Shown here piece after piece: positions 1 to 12,170 of a stretch of 64,000 nucleotides of DNA. The stretch spans positions 572,710 to 636,709 of the forward strand of contig VYZB01000171.1 of assembly GCA_013397455.1 (NCBI GenBank). Reading direction: 5' to 3'. Positions within the stretch are counted from its first letter, which is position 1. Each line of letters begins with the position of its first letter. The DNA is from Crotophaga sulcirostris. Its lineage: Eukaryota > Chordata > Aves > Cuculiformes > Crotophagidae. The translations under genes and the position numbers were made by a program. The notes below the pieces were generated by a model. It was not told where the DNA came from, did not search any database, and worked only from the letters and a program-made list of their open reading frames with translations.

Positions 1-1623
1 TGGCATTCTTGTTACAAGACAATCAAAATGATAGTTTAATGATTCATAGAGTTTAATTATGTTTCTCTAGGTAGATCACACTTACTGAACAGTAGAACAA
101 ACTTCAACTGAAAAGTAGTGCAGGGATATCAGCAAGAGGGATGAAAACAAGTTCATCTTGGAATTACATCTTTAGATAAGCAGGTTATTTTGCATGGATT
201 AATACATCTTTGAGAGTTCAGATAACTTTCTGTTTCAAACACCAACTGAAAAAGTTACTTAACGTTCTTACTTTTCAAGCATGAGATTGCAAGGTAGCCC
301 TTGAGATTGATTTATTAATAAGGTAGAAGGGCACTTTCTCAAATTCCACAGCTCTGCAGTTTACAAGTTTGCTTTAAAATGGCAATTGCCAGCAGCTTGC
401 CACTTTGTTCATCCCATCATGTATCTTTTTGTTTCTCCACAAATTAAATTGTAATTCATAATTCTCTCTCTGAATTATCCTCCCACAGAGATCCTTATTA
501 TAACAAATGTGATTGTTATAACTCATTTTAACAATTTAGTTTATAAATTGGTAGAAAGTACTTTACTTTGTTCTGTTAGTGAACAGAACTTATTTTTAAA
601 AGGAATTTAAATGTATTATATGCATTACATGCTGACTAGCTGATAATTTTTTGCATATCTGCCATTACAGTACATTAAGTATGCAATAACGCGGCAAATA
701 GGGATGTTAGCAGCAGACCTGAATGTAAATCTGAAAGAACTAAAAGTGAAGAGAAAGAAATGACACTTCTGTGAAAAAACTAGAATTATGCTGATATGTT
801 AGGGTATGTGCAAATGTATTCTAATAAATATCGAGTTTTAAAGAAAAACTGCTGCCAGAAGTGTTGAAAAATATTATTATCATGGCATGCAGTACTTAGC
901 CTGCAGCCATTTCTGAATGACATAGCAGATACTAGGTTTTATTTACAGACAAACAGACAGACAGACTGATATAGCTATATTTTAAGCTGATTTTTAAGAC
1001 TGGAAATGATAAGATGGGTGCTGTTTGTTTTCTCTTCCTTAGCATGCCTCTAAGCTGTCAGGGAACATTCAGGCAGAAGCAGGCTGCTCTGGGTACAGCA
1101 GCTGGCAGGGAAGAAAGCACCACACTGTCACCAACAAAAAGGTGCAGCTCTGCAGTACCTGCACAAGGTGAGCAGGGTGGTGTGGGCGGAGACTGCAGAG
1201 CCTGTTGGGGTGCTTGGAGTCCTGACAGGCAGTTTCTTTCTGTTTCTTTTTTCCTCTCTTTTTTTTTTTTTTTTTGCTGAACCACAGTTTTAGCTTAAAG
1301 AAAAGCAGGCATCGTAATACTTTGTTTTTTTACTTATCAGTTCCACATTTTTCATGAATTTCCATCATCTATACTGACATACTTGGGTTAAAAAATTATT
1401 TGCAATATTCATTTTTATGAGATAAAATGCTTTGTAAAGTTGAGCATCAGGCATTTCTATGTCACTTCCATTTTGTGAATGAACAAAAAAAGATCATGGT
1501 TGTACCTGAGATCTTAGTCCTCCAAATTAAGCATCTTCCAGTCCTAAAAATTCCTTTTTTGCATTCTCTAATATGTTGCTCATGTAACTGGTTGCAACAG
1601 GACTGATAAAGATGAAGCAAATT
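1..1623. other. AT-rich unique sequence, no gene seen
   Basis: No protein family, RNA gene or repeat family is recognisable here. Reading frames are under about 90 codons and overlap low-complexity sequence. There is a short GACA-type stretch (about 952-966) and a pyrimidine-rich run near 1232-1275. The part around 1050-1220 is visibly richer in G and C than its surroundings but has no identifiable coding content. Confidence 0.6.
1232..1275 (+). repeat. Polypyrimidine tract ending in T17
   Basis: An almost pure T/C tract ends in a run of 17 T (1259-1275). The run is followed by GCTGAACC rather than a clean CAG, so it does not look like a strong splice acceptor. It is not clearly the reverse-strand poly-A tail of a retroposed sequence either, because no retroposed body is recognisable beside it. 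Confidence 0.8.
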
Positions 1624-1690
1624 ATCATAGAATTATACAATTGCTTAGGTTAAAAAAGACCTGGCTTTCAAATCATCACATATCCAAATT
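1624..1690 (-). mobile_element. CR1 LINE, 3' terminal fragment (decayed)
   Basis: Read on the + strand it begins ATCATAGAATTATACAATTG and continues with TTAGGTTAAAAAAGACCTGG. This is the reverse complement of the usual bird CR1 3' end (CCAACCTA followed by the ATTCTATGAT terminus). Only about 65 bp can be followed before the similarity fades. The many substitutions suggest an old copy. Confidence 0.6.
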
Positions 1691-1735
1691 GTTTTCTTAA
1701 GAACACAAACCTTGATATTTCTTGTTACTTTACAA

Positions 1736-1760
1736 ATGTGAATACTACGGGTATTCACAT
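1736..1760. repeat. Perfect 10-bp inverted repeat, 5-nt spacer
   Basis: The arms ATGTGAATAC (1736-1745) and GTATTCACAT (1751-1760) are exact reverse complements around TACGG. It could form a small hairpin in DNA or RNA. It lies just past the decayed CR1 tail. Confidence 0.85.
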
Positions 1761-1832
1761 CAAGGCCACCTTGACCATACCAAGCTTCTGCTTCTATGAA
1801 TAAAAATTACTGGCAGTCTTAATCAGTAGAAA

Positions 1833-1848
1833 GCCTATATATATAGGC
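1833..1848. repeat. 16-bp perfect palindrome GCCTATATATATAGGC
   Basis: This is a self-complementary 16-mer with no spacer. The core alternates T and A, and the ends are GCC/GGC. About one such palindrome is expected by chance in a window this size, so function is not implied. Confidence 0.85.
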
Positions 1849-1849
1849 A

Positions 1850-4800
1850 TCTTCACCCAAAATTGTTCGTGCAATTTGGATATCAATATTCTAAACAACT
1901 AAGGAAATTCATTGAGTGATACCTTCTGGCATTTTTGTGAAAAGAATATTTTTGTAATGTTAGTAATTTTTGCTCTGATACCACCATAAAAGATCACTTG
2001 AAGTAGAATTTATTAATGTCTGAATAACTTTAGCAAAGTTTTATGTAACACAGCACAAGCAGTTGAAGTTAATCTCTCTGGTCTATGATGGAAAAAAAAA
2101 TTCTCAAGGCTTTCTGGAATACAATGTGTAAGAGGATCCAAAGAGAGCAGGATAAAAATCTGTCAGTGAAAAGACAGAGAAATGTCATAAAACATCATTC
2201 TTTTAATGTAAATAACTCATGGAATTCACACAGTTTGAATCTGTTCTTTCTTATGTAAGCTGTAACAATAAAAGCTAGGAAATAGATAGTTTTTCAGGAA
2301 CTTGAAGTCATAACTCATCCATAAATCTGCCAGTCGGCGGGAGGTAAGGTTGGGTATGGAACGTTTAATTGCAACCATATCACTGCCTATGATGTTAAAA
2401 GTTCTTTTGAAGTCATTAAAATCACTGCCTGGCAGCAATCTAGTATGCTTCCCCTCTGCTCTCTAGGAATAGCTGGTTTCCATTTTAGACGATTTTGTTC
2501 AATTAGGCAGTGTAAAAAGTAGGACACCGGACAATGGAAACATTTTTCTTTGCAGGTGTGAACTCTCAGTACATTTTGAAGAGATCAGTGGCAGAGAGAC
2601 CTAAAGTTACTTATGTTACACAATCTGAATGTCTACTATCCAATTCCAACATCCAGTGTTTTTTATTTGCTTTTTATTTAATACTCAGAATTAGACTTAA
2701 TGTCATCTGTTTGTGTAAAAGGTTCATACACTTATTTAAATGGATTACTTCTTAAAGTAAAATCACATCACTGTACCAACAAACAGCCAAACTATATGCT
2801 ACAAGTTAGATAGACAAAGACGTTATTTTGAACATGACTTTTGAATGCTAAAGTTAAGAGGAAATTTCCTCATGGGCTATCCCTCTGAACAGGAGCAATT
2901 GCCTTGAAAGGTTTTTAAAAACTTTACCCAGAATAAGTATCGTACTAGCTAGAAAAAAAATTAATATCTCTCTCCATTTCCTTTCCAAGTATTAGAGGTT
3001 ATTATATAGAGAACTAAATGGCATATTGCCTAGAAGTACTGAAAATTGCATCTCAATATATACAAAAATACATGAACAACACATGCCAAATAAGTTCAGC
3101 AAGTAGTTGTCTGGCTAAAATTCTCATAATGTAAACTGATTCTGTCCCAGGTTGCTTTCCAAATGGATGTTATTTGGGGACCAAACTAGATCTTCTGCTC
3201 ATGATAGATGGCAGTCTTTTACCTATTACTTTTATTAATAATAATTAAAGCTTTTGAAGTTTATGGCTCAAAATGTCCTTGTTCTTGCTTTTAGATCCAT
3301 ATTACTTCAACTCAAGGTCAAAAGGAAAATGTGATTCTTTATTTCACTTCAGTTATAACAATCATTTTCCTGATTGACTGAGATATTGATTTTCCCATAG
3401 CTATTTGAAGGTAGCACATTTATATACAGGTTTATACACACATATACACACACATACATATAAATACACATGTATATATAAGTATTTGTATATATGCATA
3501 CACAGATGCAGAAACTGGGAAGATTTTTAAAAGTAAAGAGGCTGGTTTTGTAATCAATCTCTACCAGGGATCAATGAAACTTGTACCTTTGAAAAATCTT
3601 GTCCCTAAATGTCATCATCAGAGTTAATATTCAATAGAATAATCATATAGCCTCATTAATAGAAAGAAAAAGAGTTTGAATTCTGCTTCAACACTTATGC
3701 TGCAAAACTCCTACACCTATTGGAAAAGAAAAATGAAATAAATAGCTTTCCCTTTGCTCTAATTTCCCTTTTCTATGTATAACAATAATATCTTTATCAC
3801 TGAAGTCTATGTCTTTCAGCTTCCCTTAATTTTGTCCTAATTGTAGTAGCAAGACTTAAAACATTTAATGCAAAAGAAACCAGAGCAAAAACACGACTGC
3901 TACATCACGGTTCTCTAACCATGTTTTAGAAGAGGAGAGGAAGGGGAGGGAATTAGTGTTCAGTTAATTAATTTATACTGTACTTGAAGAATAAAAAGAA
4001 AAATCATGGGAGTAGATAAGGAGTCAATCTGTTTGGTATTGTTTTTCGATAGTAAACCATTATGAATTGCATTTTATAATGAATATATAATAAAATTTGT
4101 AGTAGTTTTGTGGGAAGTGTTTTTAGCAACAAAGAACAAATCCTAAAATACCTTGGTTTTCAACTGAAAAATGATTAATTGTACTTTTCTGAAAAGGGAG
4201 ACAGTTCTTACTACTAATCTCCTCTTGATACTAAAGCCTGAGCATCTTTTCTTCCCCAAGACAACGTTCCTCAGTTGCCCAAGGTCAAAATGGCTCCTGT
4301 CTATGCCACAGACTGCTCTCACATTATTTTTCAGTCCTTCTGTATGCACACGGCATTAGCCATCTGTCCAAATCCTCTAACCACTTCATGTCAACTCCTC
4401 TCTTTCAACTTGATCTTTTCTGCCCCTAGTCCTCCTTTAGGTTTCATTTTTAAAAGTTTTTAAAATTCTTTCTTCTGTAGTTCCTCACTACTGTTTTCCT
4501 GTCGGTCCTCCTTACTTCTTCCCCCATTTTTTCTATCCCTTCTCTAAAATCAAACCAAGTCCTGGTTCCCTTGTAGATGATTCCTGTTGCCATCCGCACA
4601 GTCTTCCTATTCCTACTCCCTACTTTTGCAAAGAAAACTGTTATTGCCTTCAACTGTCATGCTTCAACACATGTTGAAGACTCAAACTTTCTTGCTACAT
4701 CCTTACTTCTTTTCAACCATGTGCAAACTGTTTTGGTCTTTCCACTTCCTGGCCCTTGAATTTCCAAATGAATTTCCTCATCTGGCGCTCTATATGCACT

Positions 4801-7800
4801 TGTTCTGCCTTATAGAAAGCAGTGTTTTTATCATACTGCTTTGTTTATCACACTTTCTTCAGATAGGCTTCATTTTTTTCTTTGCTTATAATTTTTCCTG
4901 TTGCAGAACACCTGAGTTTTCTATTTTAATTTGCTCCAAGATGATGTTAACTAGGCCAGACTAATCCCATCTAATTTTAGCTGTCTAAAAGTTGTCATGC
5001 AACCTGAGCTGTTCATCCTACTTCTTTAATTCTGAAGAAAGATAGACAGTTTCAGAGACTGATTCACAATGCTTACATATCTCAGGATATGAAGACATCA
5101 TCTGTAGAGGTGATTAATTTTGTATAATAGCTATCAGAGGAGTTTACACAGCTAGATTAGATTACACAGTTGGTTAAAATTAATCCTCCTATCCATTGTA
5201 ATTTCATCCCTTAACTTTTTCCTTTATGATCTCCCATGCTTGGTCCACATTTTCTATAAAATAATATTTTTAATTTCTAAATTAAGAATCTAAAAGAAAT
5301 GAATAATTTCTTACATGTAAAATTCCATTGTTGATAATATAAACAATTGTATTTTTTTATTTTACACTGTTGGAAACATCTTTCTGTTTTATTACCTTTG
5401 GCTTCTCATTGTTGGTATTAATCTGATGATCAGGATAGCTGAAAAGTATATCTACCCCACAATGAGGATGGTTTTAATTCAACTTTGAATATGCAGTTAC
5501 TAGCCAGGAATAAAAAATATCTTCTATTCATAGAAGAGACTGGGCAGATAAGACTAGTAGTTCATATAAATTTATTGTGCTTCAGATTTGAGAAAAAAAA
5601 TAAAAATAAAGTAATCTTGCTGTTCTAGACAGGACAAAACCCTGCCCCTAAACAATAGAAAACTCCATTTGCTGATAATATTAGAAGTCTACAGACAAGA
5701 AATATGAGATATAAATAATTAGATCTGGAAACCTTACTGTTTGATCAACAGTATGACTTGTGATACACGGTTCATGACATAATGCACATAGCTCATAACA
5801 CAGAATTCATATGATATTAACGTTAACAAAGTTAATAAAATGGAATAAAAATATAAATTATATGTTAGTTGGTATTTTATATTCATTAATTAATATTAAA
5901 CCACATATATACAATTTAAAAACAAAACAATTGTTATTTGTATTAATATAAAAAGTCAGAAATTGAAAAGAAAAGAATTGTGGCTATCTAGCTCAAAGGC
6001 ATGTATCTGCTCTGAAGTCCAGATTGTTGTTGGATCCAAAGACTGCTGGTGCAAACCATCAAAAGACAAAAAGTGAAGTACATAATACTAAGGATTATGG
6101 TGAACCATCAAGCCATGAGAGCTTTCTTTACAACTTTCTGTAAAGGAGGAAGAAAATTCTCTGAATCAGGGGGTTGAGTGGTTTTACAGGGAGGTTAAAT
6201 ACGCATATGTTAGGAGAGGAATTTCGAAACTATTCAGTAGCGTCATGGAATGAGTTGAGGATTTGATAGAGAAAGGATGCAAGAGAAGAGTGCTTTCTTC
6301 TCACTACAGAGTAACTGACAAAGGCAGAATGCAGCTTGGGCAGTGGGGATTCTGAATCACTGAGGTGGGAAAAATAATAAGGAAAAAATGTAATATACCG
6401 AGAAAAATAAAGAAGACAGAGTTCAATAAATTCCAGGGAACTGGAAACTAATACACCCCTCAGAGACTGTCCAAGGTAAAGGCAAGTAAAGAAAAACTGA
6501 CAGTTTCTTAAGGAAAAAATATTAAGTATAATTCCCAACTATATTTTAGAAACTGGATTGAGCAGTCCAAGGATTGAACATGGGTATTTCTTCAAATATC
6601 GTACAGTGTGACTGAGGGTCCAGAAGATAAGGAAAGGGCAAACAGATTCACCTTTTTCTTTTTAAGAGAGTGCTGAGAAAATTATACAGTCAGGTAAACT
6701 GCAATTAATGGAAAATACTGCAGCAGATAATTAAACAAACTCTATATAAACCAATAAAATGTATAAGCGGATAGAATTTGACATGAAGATGAATGATTCC
6801 CAGTATGCAATGGTCAAAAAATTTTACTCACCATTTTAATTAGAAACACTAGTTCTGAATTTCTGCAATCTCTTACTGCATAAATATAATATACGGGTTA
6901 CAGAAAGACATCTAGATCTGCCATTGAACAATATGGCATATTAGCATGAAATACATTAAAAGTGACAATGTATGTGAATCAATGTGTTTTTTTAATTTCC
7001 TAATATTTACTGACCTATTTCCCAATACTATCAGCAAAACTGATACTATAGAGCATCTTTTTCATTACCTAAATAAATTGTTCATAAAAAGATGAGAGGA
7101 AATCAGATTTTTTTTTTCACCGATAATATATACTACCAGGCAAAGATAGAGTATGTTGGCAAAAGTAGAGAGAGAAAGTTTATTAGGCTAATTTCGTTGA
7201 AAAGGAAATGACTGTTCTCAGGACTGTCTTACCCATTGTGAGAAAAGTACTTGGATTAGATAAATGTGTAGATCTTTGAATGCAAGAAAAGTATGTGCAT
7301 GGAAATTCCTTGCCTGTTAATAAAGAAGTTAAGTATTTTGACTATAATCCACTGAAAGACAACTGGGAGGGACACACACACATTTATATAGTAAACTAGA
7401 ACAACTGAAAAGAAATAATATATATGGTCTAATAAAAGTTTGTATTACTGCCAAGAAATAAGCGTTCGTGCCAAAAATGTTCTGAAGCACAGCTGCCAAA
7501 AAAAGTTGAGTGCGTTATGAAACACACTAGATCTATACATAGAGGGGGCTTAGAGAAGAGAAAAAAAAGGATTTTTATTCTTAAGATTCAAGTATATCAA
7601 ATCATTGTGTTTATTTTATGCACAATAGGTGAGGTTCTGAGCATGTTGGCAAGCATTCAACAAAGTATTTGTGTTAGTTAAGGAGTACGTTGGTCTTTAA
7701 ATTAAGGAGAAAGGCTCAAACAACCTAAATATCCAAAATGACGAAAAAAACTTTCATGCATTGTTGGGTATGGTTTAATAACGCTCCTGTCATTTCCAAG

Positions 7801-8125
7801 TCAGCTCAGTCAGTTCCTGATGAAGGTAATTGAGATGCACAGAGCAGGCGTCCTGGGATCTATCTTGAAAAAGACGAAAAGTGCGTCGCCATTGGTGCCA
7901 TGTGACTTTCAAATTACAACCTCCGTGAAGAAGTTGAAGGCTCTGAGGAATCCATCCTAGCCTGCAGTTTCCCGAACATTAATCTAACCGTCAGGTTCTG
8001 GGGGCTGAATCATGAATTTTTAGCTTTTGTCTTGAAGTTAGCCTATTGAGGGGTCAAAAAGTTCAGGACTCGGGAATCCATGAGGGAAACTGGAAACGAA
8101 ACGCCAGTGACAAATCACAATGACT
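1850..8125. other. AT-rich sequence, no gene seen
   Basis: I recognise no gene or assignable repeat across this 6 kb apart from a TA/CA tract near 3420-3510. Between about 4360 and 4780 the + strand is markedly pyrimidine-rich. From about 5960 to 6720 it is purine-rich. These strand biases are why reading frames of 102-125 codons appear there (+ 4587-4964 and - 6230-6538). Their composition is low-complexity, rich in Phe, Ser and Leu, and gives no recognisable domain, so I do not call them genes. Confidence 0.55.
3421..3512. repeat. Imperfect TA/CA microsatellite
   Basis: Alternating pyrimidine-purine sequence built of TATACA, CACACATA and TATATA units runs through this interval with interruptions. 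It is a simple-sequence repeat prone to slippage. Confidence 0.8.
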
Positions 8126-8129
8126 GAGA

Positions 8130-8430
8130 GATGGAACTACAATCTTCTGATAAGAAACTAAAGGGCTAAGGCTCTGTTCAAAGCAAAGAAGGATGAGGAT
8201 GGCAGGCTGAGATTTAAGATTCGTGATGGAAGAGGGCAAGGTGAATGCAGAGCTGTTGTTTACCAAACCCCATAATACTGGAACAAGTAGGCACTCAATG
8301 ACACTGGTAAAAGGTGAGCTTGAAATAGCTCTAAGTATGTACAGCAGGTATTGAACTTCTGGAACTTGCTGCAACAGGAGGCTATGTTCATCTGTGAAAA
8401 AGGCTTTCAGACACGTTCTCCTCCTTATTC
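8130..8430 (+). mobile_element. Decayed CR1-like LINE, C-terminal ORF2 region
   Basis: One + strand frame (about 8240-8300) reads LLFTKPHNTGTSRHSMTL. It fits the conserved C-terminal part of CR1-type ORF2, usually LLFTPSHNTRTRGHSM with an L-x-GG follow-on. It is followed at about 8350 by GGAACTTGCTGCAACAGGAGG, the nucleotide form of the usual W-N-x-L-P-x-E block, and then by an AAAAAGGCTTTCAGACA segment like the usual FKKAFE-type end. No endonuclease or RT part is seen upstream. The frame is disrupted and there is no clear terminal repeat, so this is an ancient 5'-truncated copy. The pattern is nearer to the old amniote CR1-like families than to the younger bird CR1 copies elsewhere in the window. 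Confidence 0.72.
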
Positions 8431-9722
8431 CTTCTTGTGGGCTGGCTAAAGCCTCTCAGTGCTCAGACTGCTTGTGGTGCTTGTTGCAGGAGCCTAATCT
8501 TTCTCTGTCTGATTGCTGCATGGCATCTTCAGCTCTTTCTTTGACATTATGAATTCAGCAACTAGGAGTGTGCTCTTTGAAGCATTACAAGACTACATAC
8601 CACAATACCTGACAGGTTTTGCTCAGTATTTACCTTTTTGTCTATGAAGACACTCCAGCAGGTGCATTAATTTCTTTTCCAGAAAAGAAGATTAATTTAT
8701 GTAGCACTCTTAAGCTTTCCTGTGAAATACCAAATATGCTCGCAACACAGGAAAGAGAGGTAAATCACAAATATATGTGATAAGTGGTTTAATACAGGTG
8801 GTCAGACAGAGAAATATCTAGAAATTATGGTTTGTAAGATGCTCATTTTAGTAACGGTACTCTCTCAGATTACAGTAACACTAAATTGGAATTCCTCTTT
8901 ATTAATAAATCATGAACTTCTGAGCAATGTCTTCTGCTTTTGATGGGGTGGGAAGTCTATGGTTAACTTTCTTCTTTATTTATCTCTTTATCACAATATA
9001 CATTGAAGGGAGAATATAGCTTCAATTTTTTTCAGCCTGCAAGCAAGAGCAGAAAAGTGACTTCTGAACTGATTTTATTTCTTCATTATTGCGGTTCCTA
9101 AACATACAAATCTGTGACACAAACACAAACTGAAGAAATTTATATTCATTTTCATAAGACAAGCAAATTTCCTTATGCTGTTAATTTTCACAATTAATCA
9201 TTGTTATCACAATTTCAATTACAATTCTCGATAGTTATGACCAAGCATCTTGGAATTAAGTTCAATAATAAATATCAGAATAAAAATAATTATGATGGGG
9301 TGTCACAACATCTTAAATTCCAATTTCAATTTTAATCAGCCCTTTCATATAATTTACATTGATTTTAATGGCTGAAGAAGGGCAGAGAGAGGACGCAAGT
9401 ATTCTGCACTGTAAAGAAGTAATTAAGTAACGGTGAAAATAGTATGATTGAAACCAGTAGTTCTTTCTTCTATAAAGCCCTGACTAGTAACATGGTGCTG
9501 CCTCACTTCATTTCTAGCTGCTAGATTTCACTAAAAGAAGCTAAAAATAAATTCAATACTTTCCTAAAATGACTTTCCCATGTAAGCAAGTGCTGCAGTT
9601 GCCATAGGGATGCTATAACATCACAAATTGGAAGCAGTTCACATAGTGGTAAATAAGCACACTGGTGGGCAAGTTGTCCATTTGAGCTTGTCTCAAAGAA
9701 TAAATCTCTCAGAGCATATCTC

Positions 9723-9773
9723 TTTTTTTTTGGAGGGGGGTGGGGGAAGGGAGGAGGCCAAAAAAAAAAAAAA
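9723..9773. repeat. T9 / G-rich / A14 block
   Basis: Nine T (9723-9731) are followed by a 26-nt G-rich purine segment (9732-9757), including runs of six, five and three G, and then by 14 A (9760-9773). The T and A runs could pair, with the G-rich segment as the loop. The G segment has three runs of three or more G plus extra GG pairs, so it falls just short of a canonical four-run quadruplex motif but could form a bulged or two-layer one. Confidence 0.8.
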
Positions 9774-11994
9774 GAACCATTAATTTATTCTGCAATAGTA
9801 CCAGTCACTGAATGTAGGTTTTCACAGGTGTGGACATCTGTGTAGATGCAAGACGCACGCTATCTATGCTAATTGCTGTAGCACCTAACCTGAAGGACCT
9901 ACACATTCAATTGAAAAGAAATAAAAAAATTGAAAATATCTGTAAATTCTGTGAAAATGAAAATGTTGTCATGTTCTTTCATTTACCATTTTTCCCAGAG
10001 AGCTTGGAGCTGTACTTTCTCCCTTGTGATGCATTAAGTGAGTGAATTCTGATACATTTTTTGCCCTGTATTATCCACTTATTTTGAAAGTCAATACAAA
10101 TAAACACAAACATGCCTAACAAATCAATGGACTTCCTTTCTAAGGTTTCTTCATGATGTTCAACATCATAAAATTTCAAAGATCAGATGATATAAATAAA
10201 CAGTGACTTCACTGATGTTGTATCTGTTGTCCTGATTTACAGCAAGTAGTAATCTAGCCCTAGCACTCAAGATTTTCATTCTGTGCTCAACCCAGAATAG
10301 AAAGCAATTGGCTGGATAATAAATACAAAGGTAACAAGAAAAAAAAAAGGAAAAATCAAATCCCATAAAGAATCTATTAGGGAAAAAAAGAAAAGTTACA
10401 TTTTCTTTAATAAAAATAAATTCACAAGGATTCTGTAGTAAGATCATTGATATACAAACTATCATGATATTATGATACAGTTTTTTGTGCATGCCTTTGA
10501 TGCCTTCGGTACATCTGAGGGTTTTTTCTTTTAAGTCTGACAGTTTTACCAGTCTTACTAAGTCATTACTAGCTTACTGTTCTGAATCCAGTTTCAAAGT
10601 GGTCCATTTCCCAGTTGGTCCAGTGTAAAAAGCAATCATACTTATGTGAAAATCTGAGATTTTCCTCCAGCCTCTCCAAGCTTGGTGTTGACAGCCTGAT
10701 CATTAGAAGTAGGTGTGTCTTAGGAAATGGCACTCGGTCAGATTATTCCTAGGGCTACTGGAAGCCCACTGATCAGTCTGGATTTTGAGTGAGATACGAG
10801 TCATCTCCCCTGCTTTTAACAAAACTGATGTCTGTATTGCACTAGTCACCTAGATTTCCTTTATGTTCAACAGGGAGAAATGACGTTAGATTGGCTGAAT
10901 TAATCTGATTATTTTAGAAACGTACTCAAGCATGAGATAAAAAAGGTGACCTATGCTCTGGCTACACCTGTTTATCTCCTTTTTTTGTAATATATCTAGA
11001 ATGAACAATTCAGATGTGTACATTTATGTGACAGGTATCTATTTGGGCAGACAAAGAACACCTTGATTGCTGTCCTTGCAAGTAGTTTGAGTTCACTCAG
11101 AGTTCAACTCTCCTGAAGATATGATGCTGCTTTGTAGAAGAAAATGCCAGAAACTCTCTTAGAAGGAGCTCAGGAGGCTTGCAGGCAATCACCAATGCCA
11201 GTATGTTTCTGCAAGAATACTGTATCACTTTTTATATGTTGGGATAGCTTTAGCAGAAGAGTTGGAGAATACTTTCCTATGGAACAGCCCATGATATTGT
11301 CTTATCAGACACCGAAAGGTGGGATTTGAAGCAAAAAGGGAATTAAATACTTGTCTTCCATCCTCTCTATTCTAAGCAGTGATCTGTTGCTCAAAAGCAA
11401 TAGTTCCCCTTTCTGCTCTGTACTTTATTATACAGTTTGTGCTTTGTGTCTTTCATTTTATCACAAGTGGTTGGAAATGAAATATGCTGAAAACGGCAGG
11501 AACAGTTGTTTTCAATATTCCTGAACTATTTTTTTTCAACCCAATATGAACACTATTCAAAAAGGAATTTGTAAGTTTTGCTTTTGGCTAAAATTATAAG
11601 ATACTGAATTAAATGTACAGTGCTTATTGGTTGTCCCAGAAATGCACTTTCCAATTGAAAAGGTACTTAAAAAAAAACATCCAGCTGTCCTGGATACTGT
11701 CCTGGATGACTGTCGAGTACAATAGCCTAATGAGAAATATAATCCAATATTTAGATTGAAGGTTGACCTGATTTTTATAGCACTGGAGATGACCCCAGAG
11801 TGAACAGAAAAGCAGAACAGACCTTTGTACAGACTTCAGTGTTTTGGAAAGGCAGGGATCATGCTGCAGAGAGTGGTCTGAAAAGTCTCATGAAATTATG
11901 TGAAACTGAGGCTGGATCCACTGAACGATTTTTGGAAGTAACACTAGTTTGGAAAAAAGATAGTGTTCAAATAGGTGTCAGCTTCTATATTTTA

Positions 11995-12170
11995 TTACAT
12001 TTTTTGTGTATATATGTAGATTATATGTGCATAACTATATAGTTTTATGTACAGTTTTATATTAATCATGATCAGAAAATTTTGCCTTATGAATGCTTTC
12101 TTTCTCTTTGTATGTATACGTATGGGTATATGTAAATATACATGCACACATATATAAATATATAGTGCAC
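11995..12170. repeat. TA/TG-rich low-complexity region
   Basis: Alternating T-A and T-G sequence (TATATGTAG, TATGTATACGTATG, CACATATATAAATATATAG) dominates here with interruptions. It includes the perfect palindrome AACTATATAGTT at 12033-12044. Confidence 0.7.

Noticed and set aside
4587..4964. 125-codon + frame
   Set aside because: It lies in a pyrimidine-skewed stretch where stops are rare. The translation is Phe/Ser/Leu-rich with no domain, and opposite-strand frames overlap it.
6230..6538. 102-codon minus frame
   Set aside because: It is hydrophobic, low-complexity content opposite a purine-rich stretch, with no family resemblance or splice context.
9760..9773. A14 run as the tail of a processed retrocopy
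   Set aside because: Upstream sequence shows no gene-like body, and no target-site duplication was found. The run is better seen as part of the T/G/A block.
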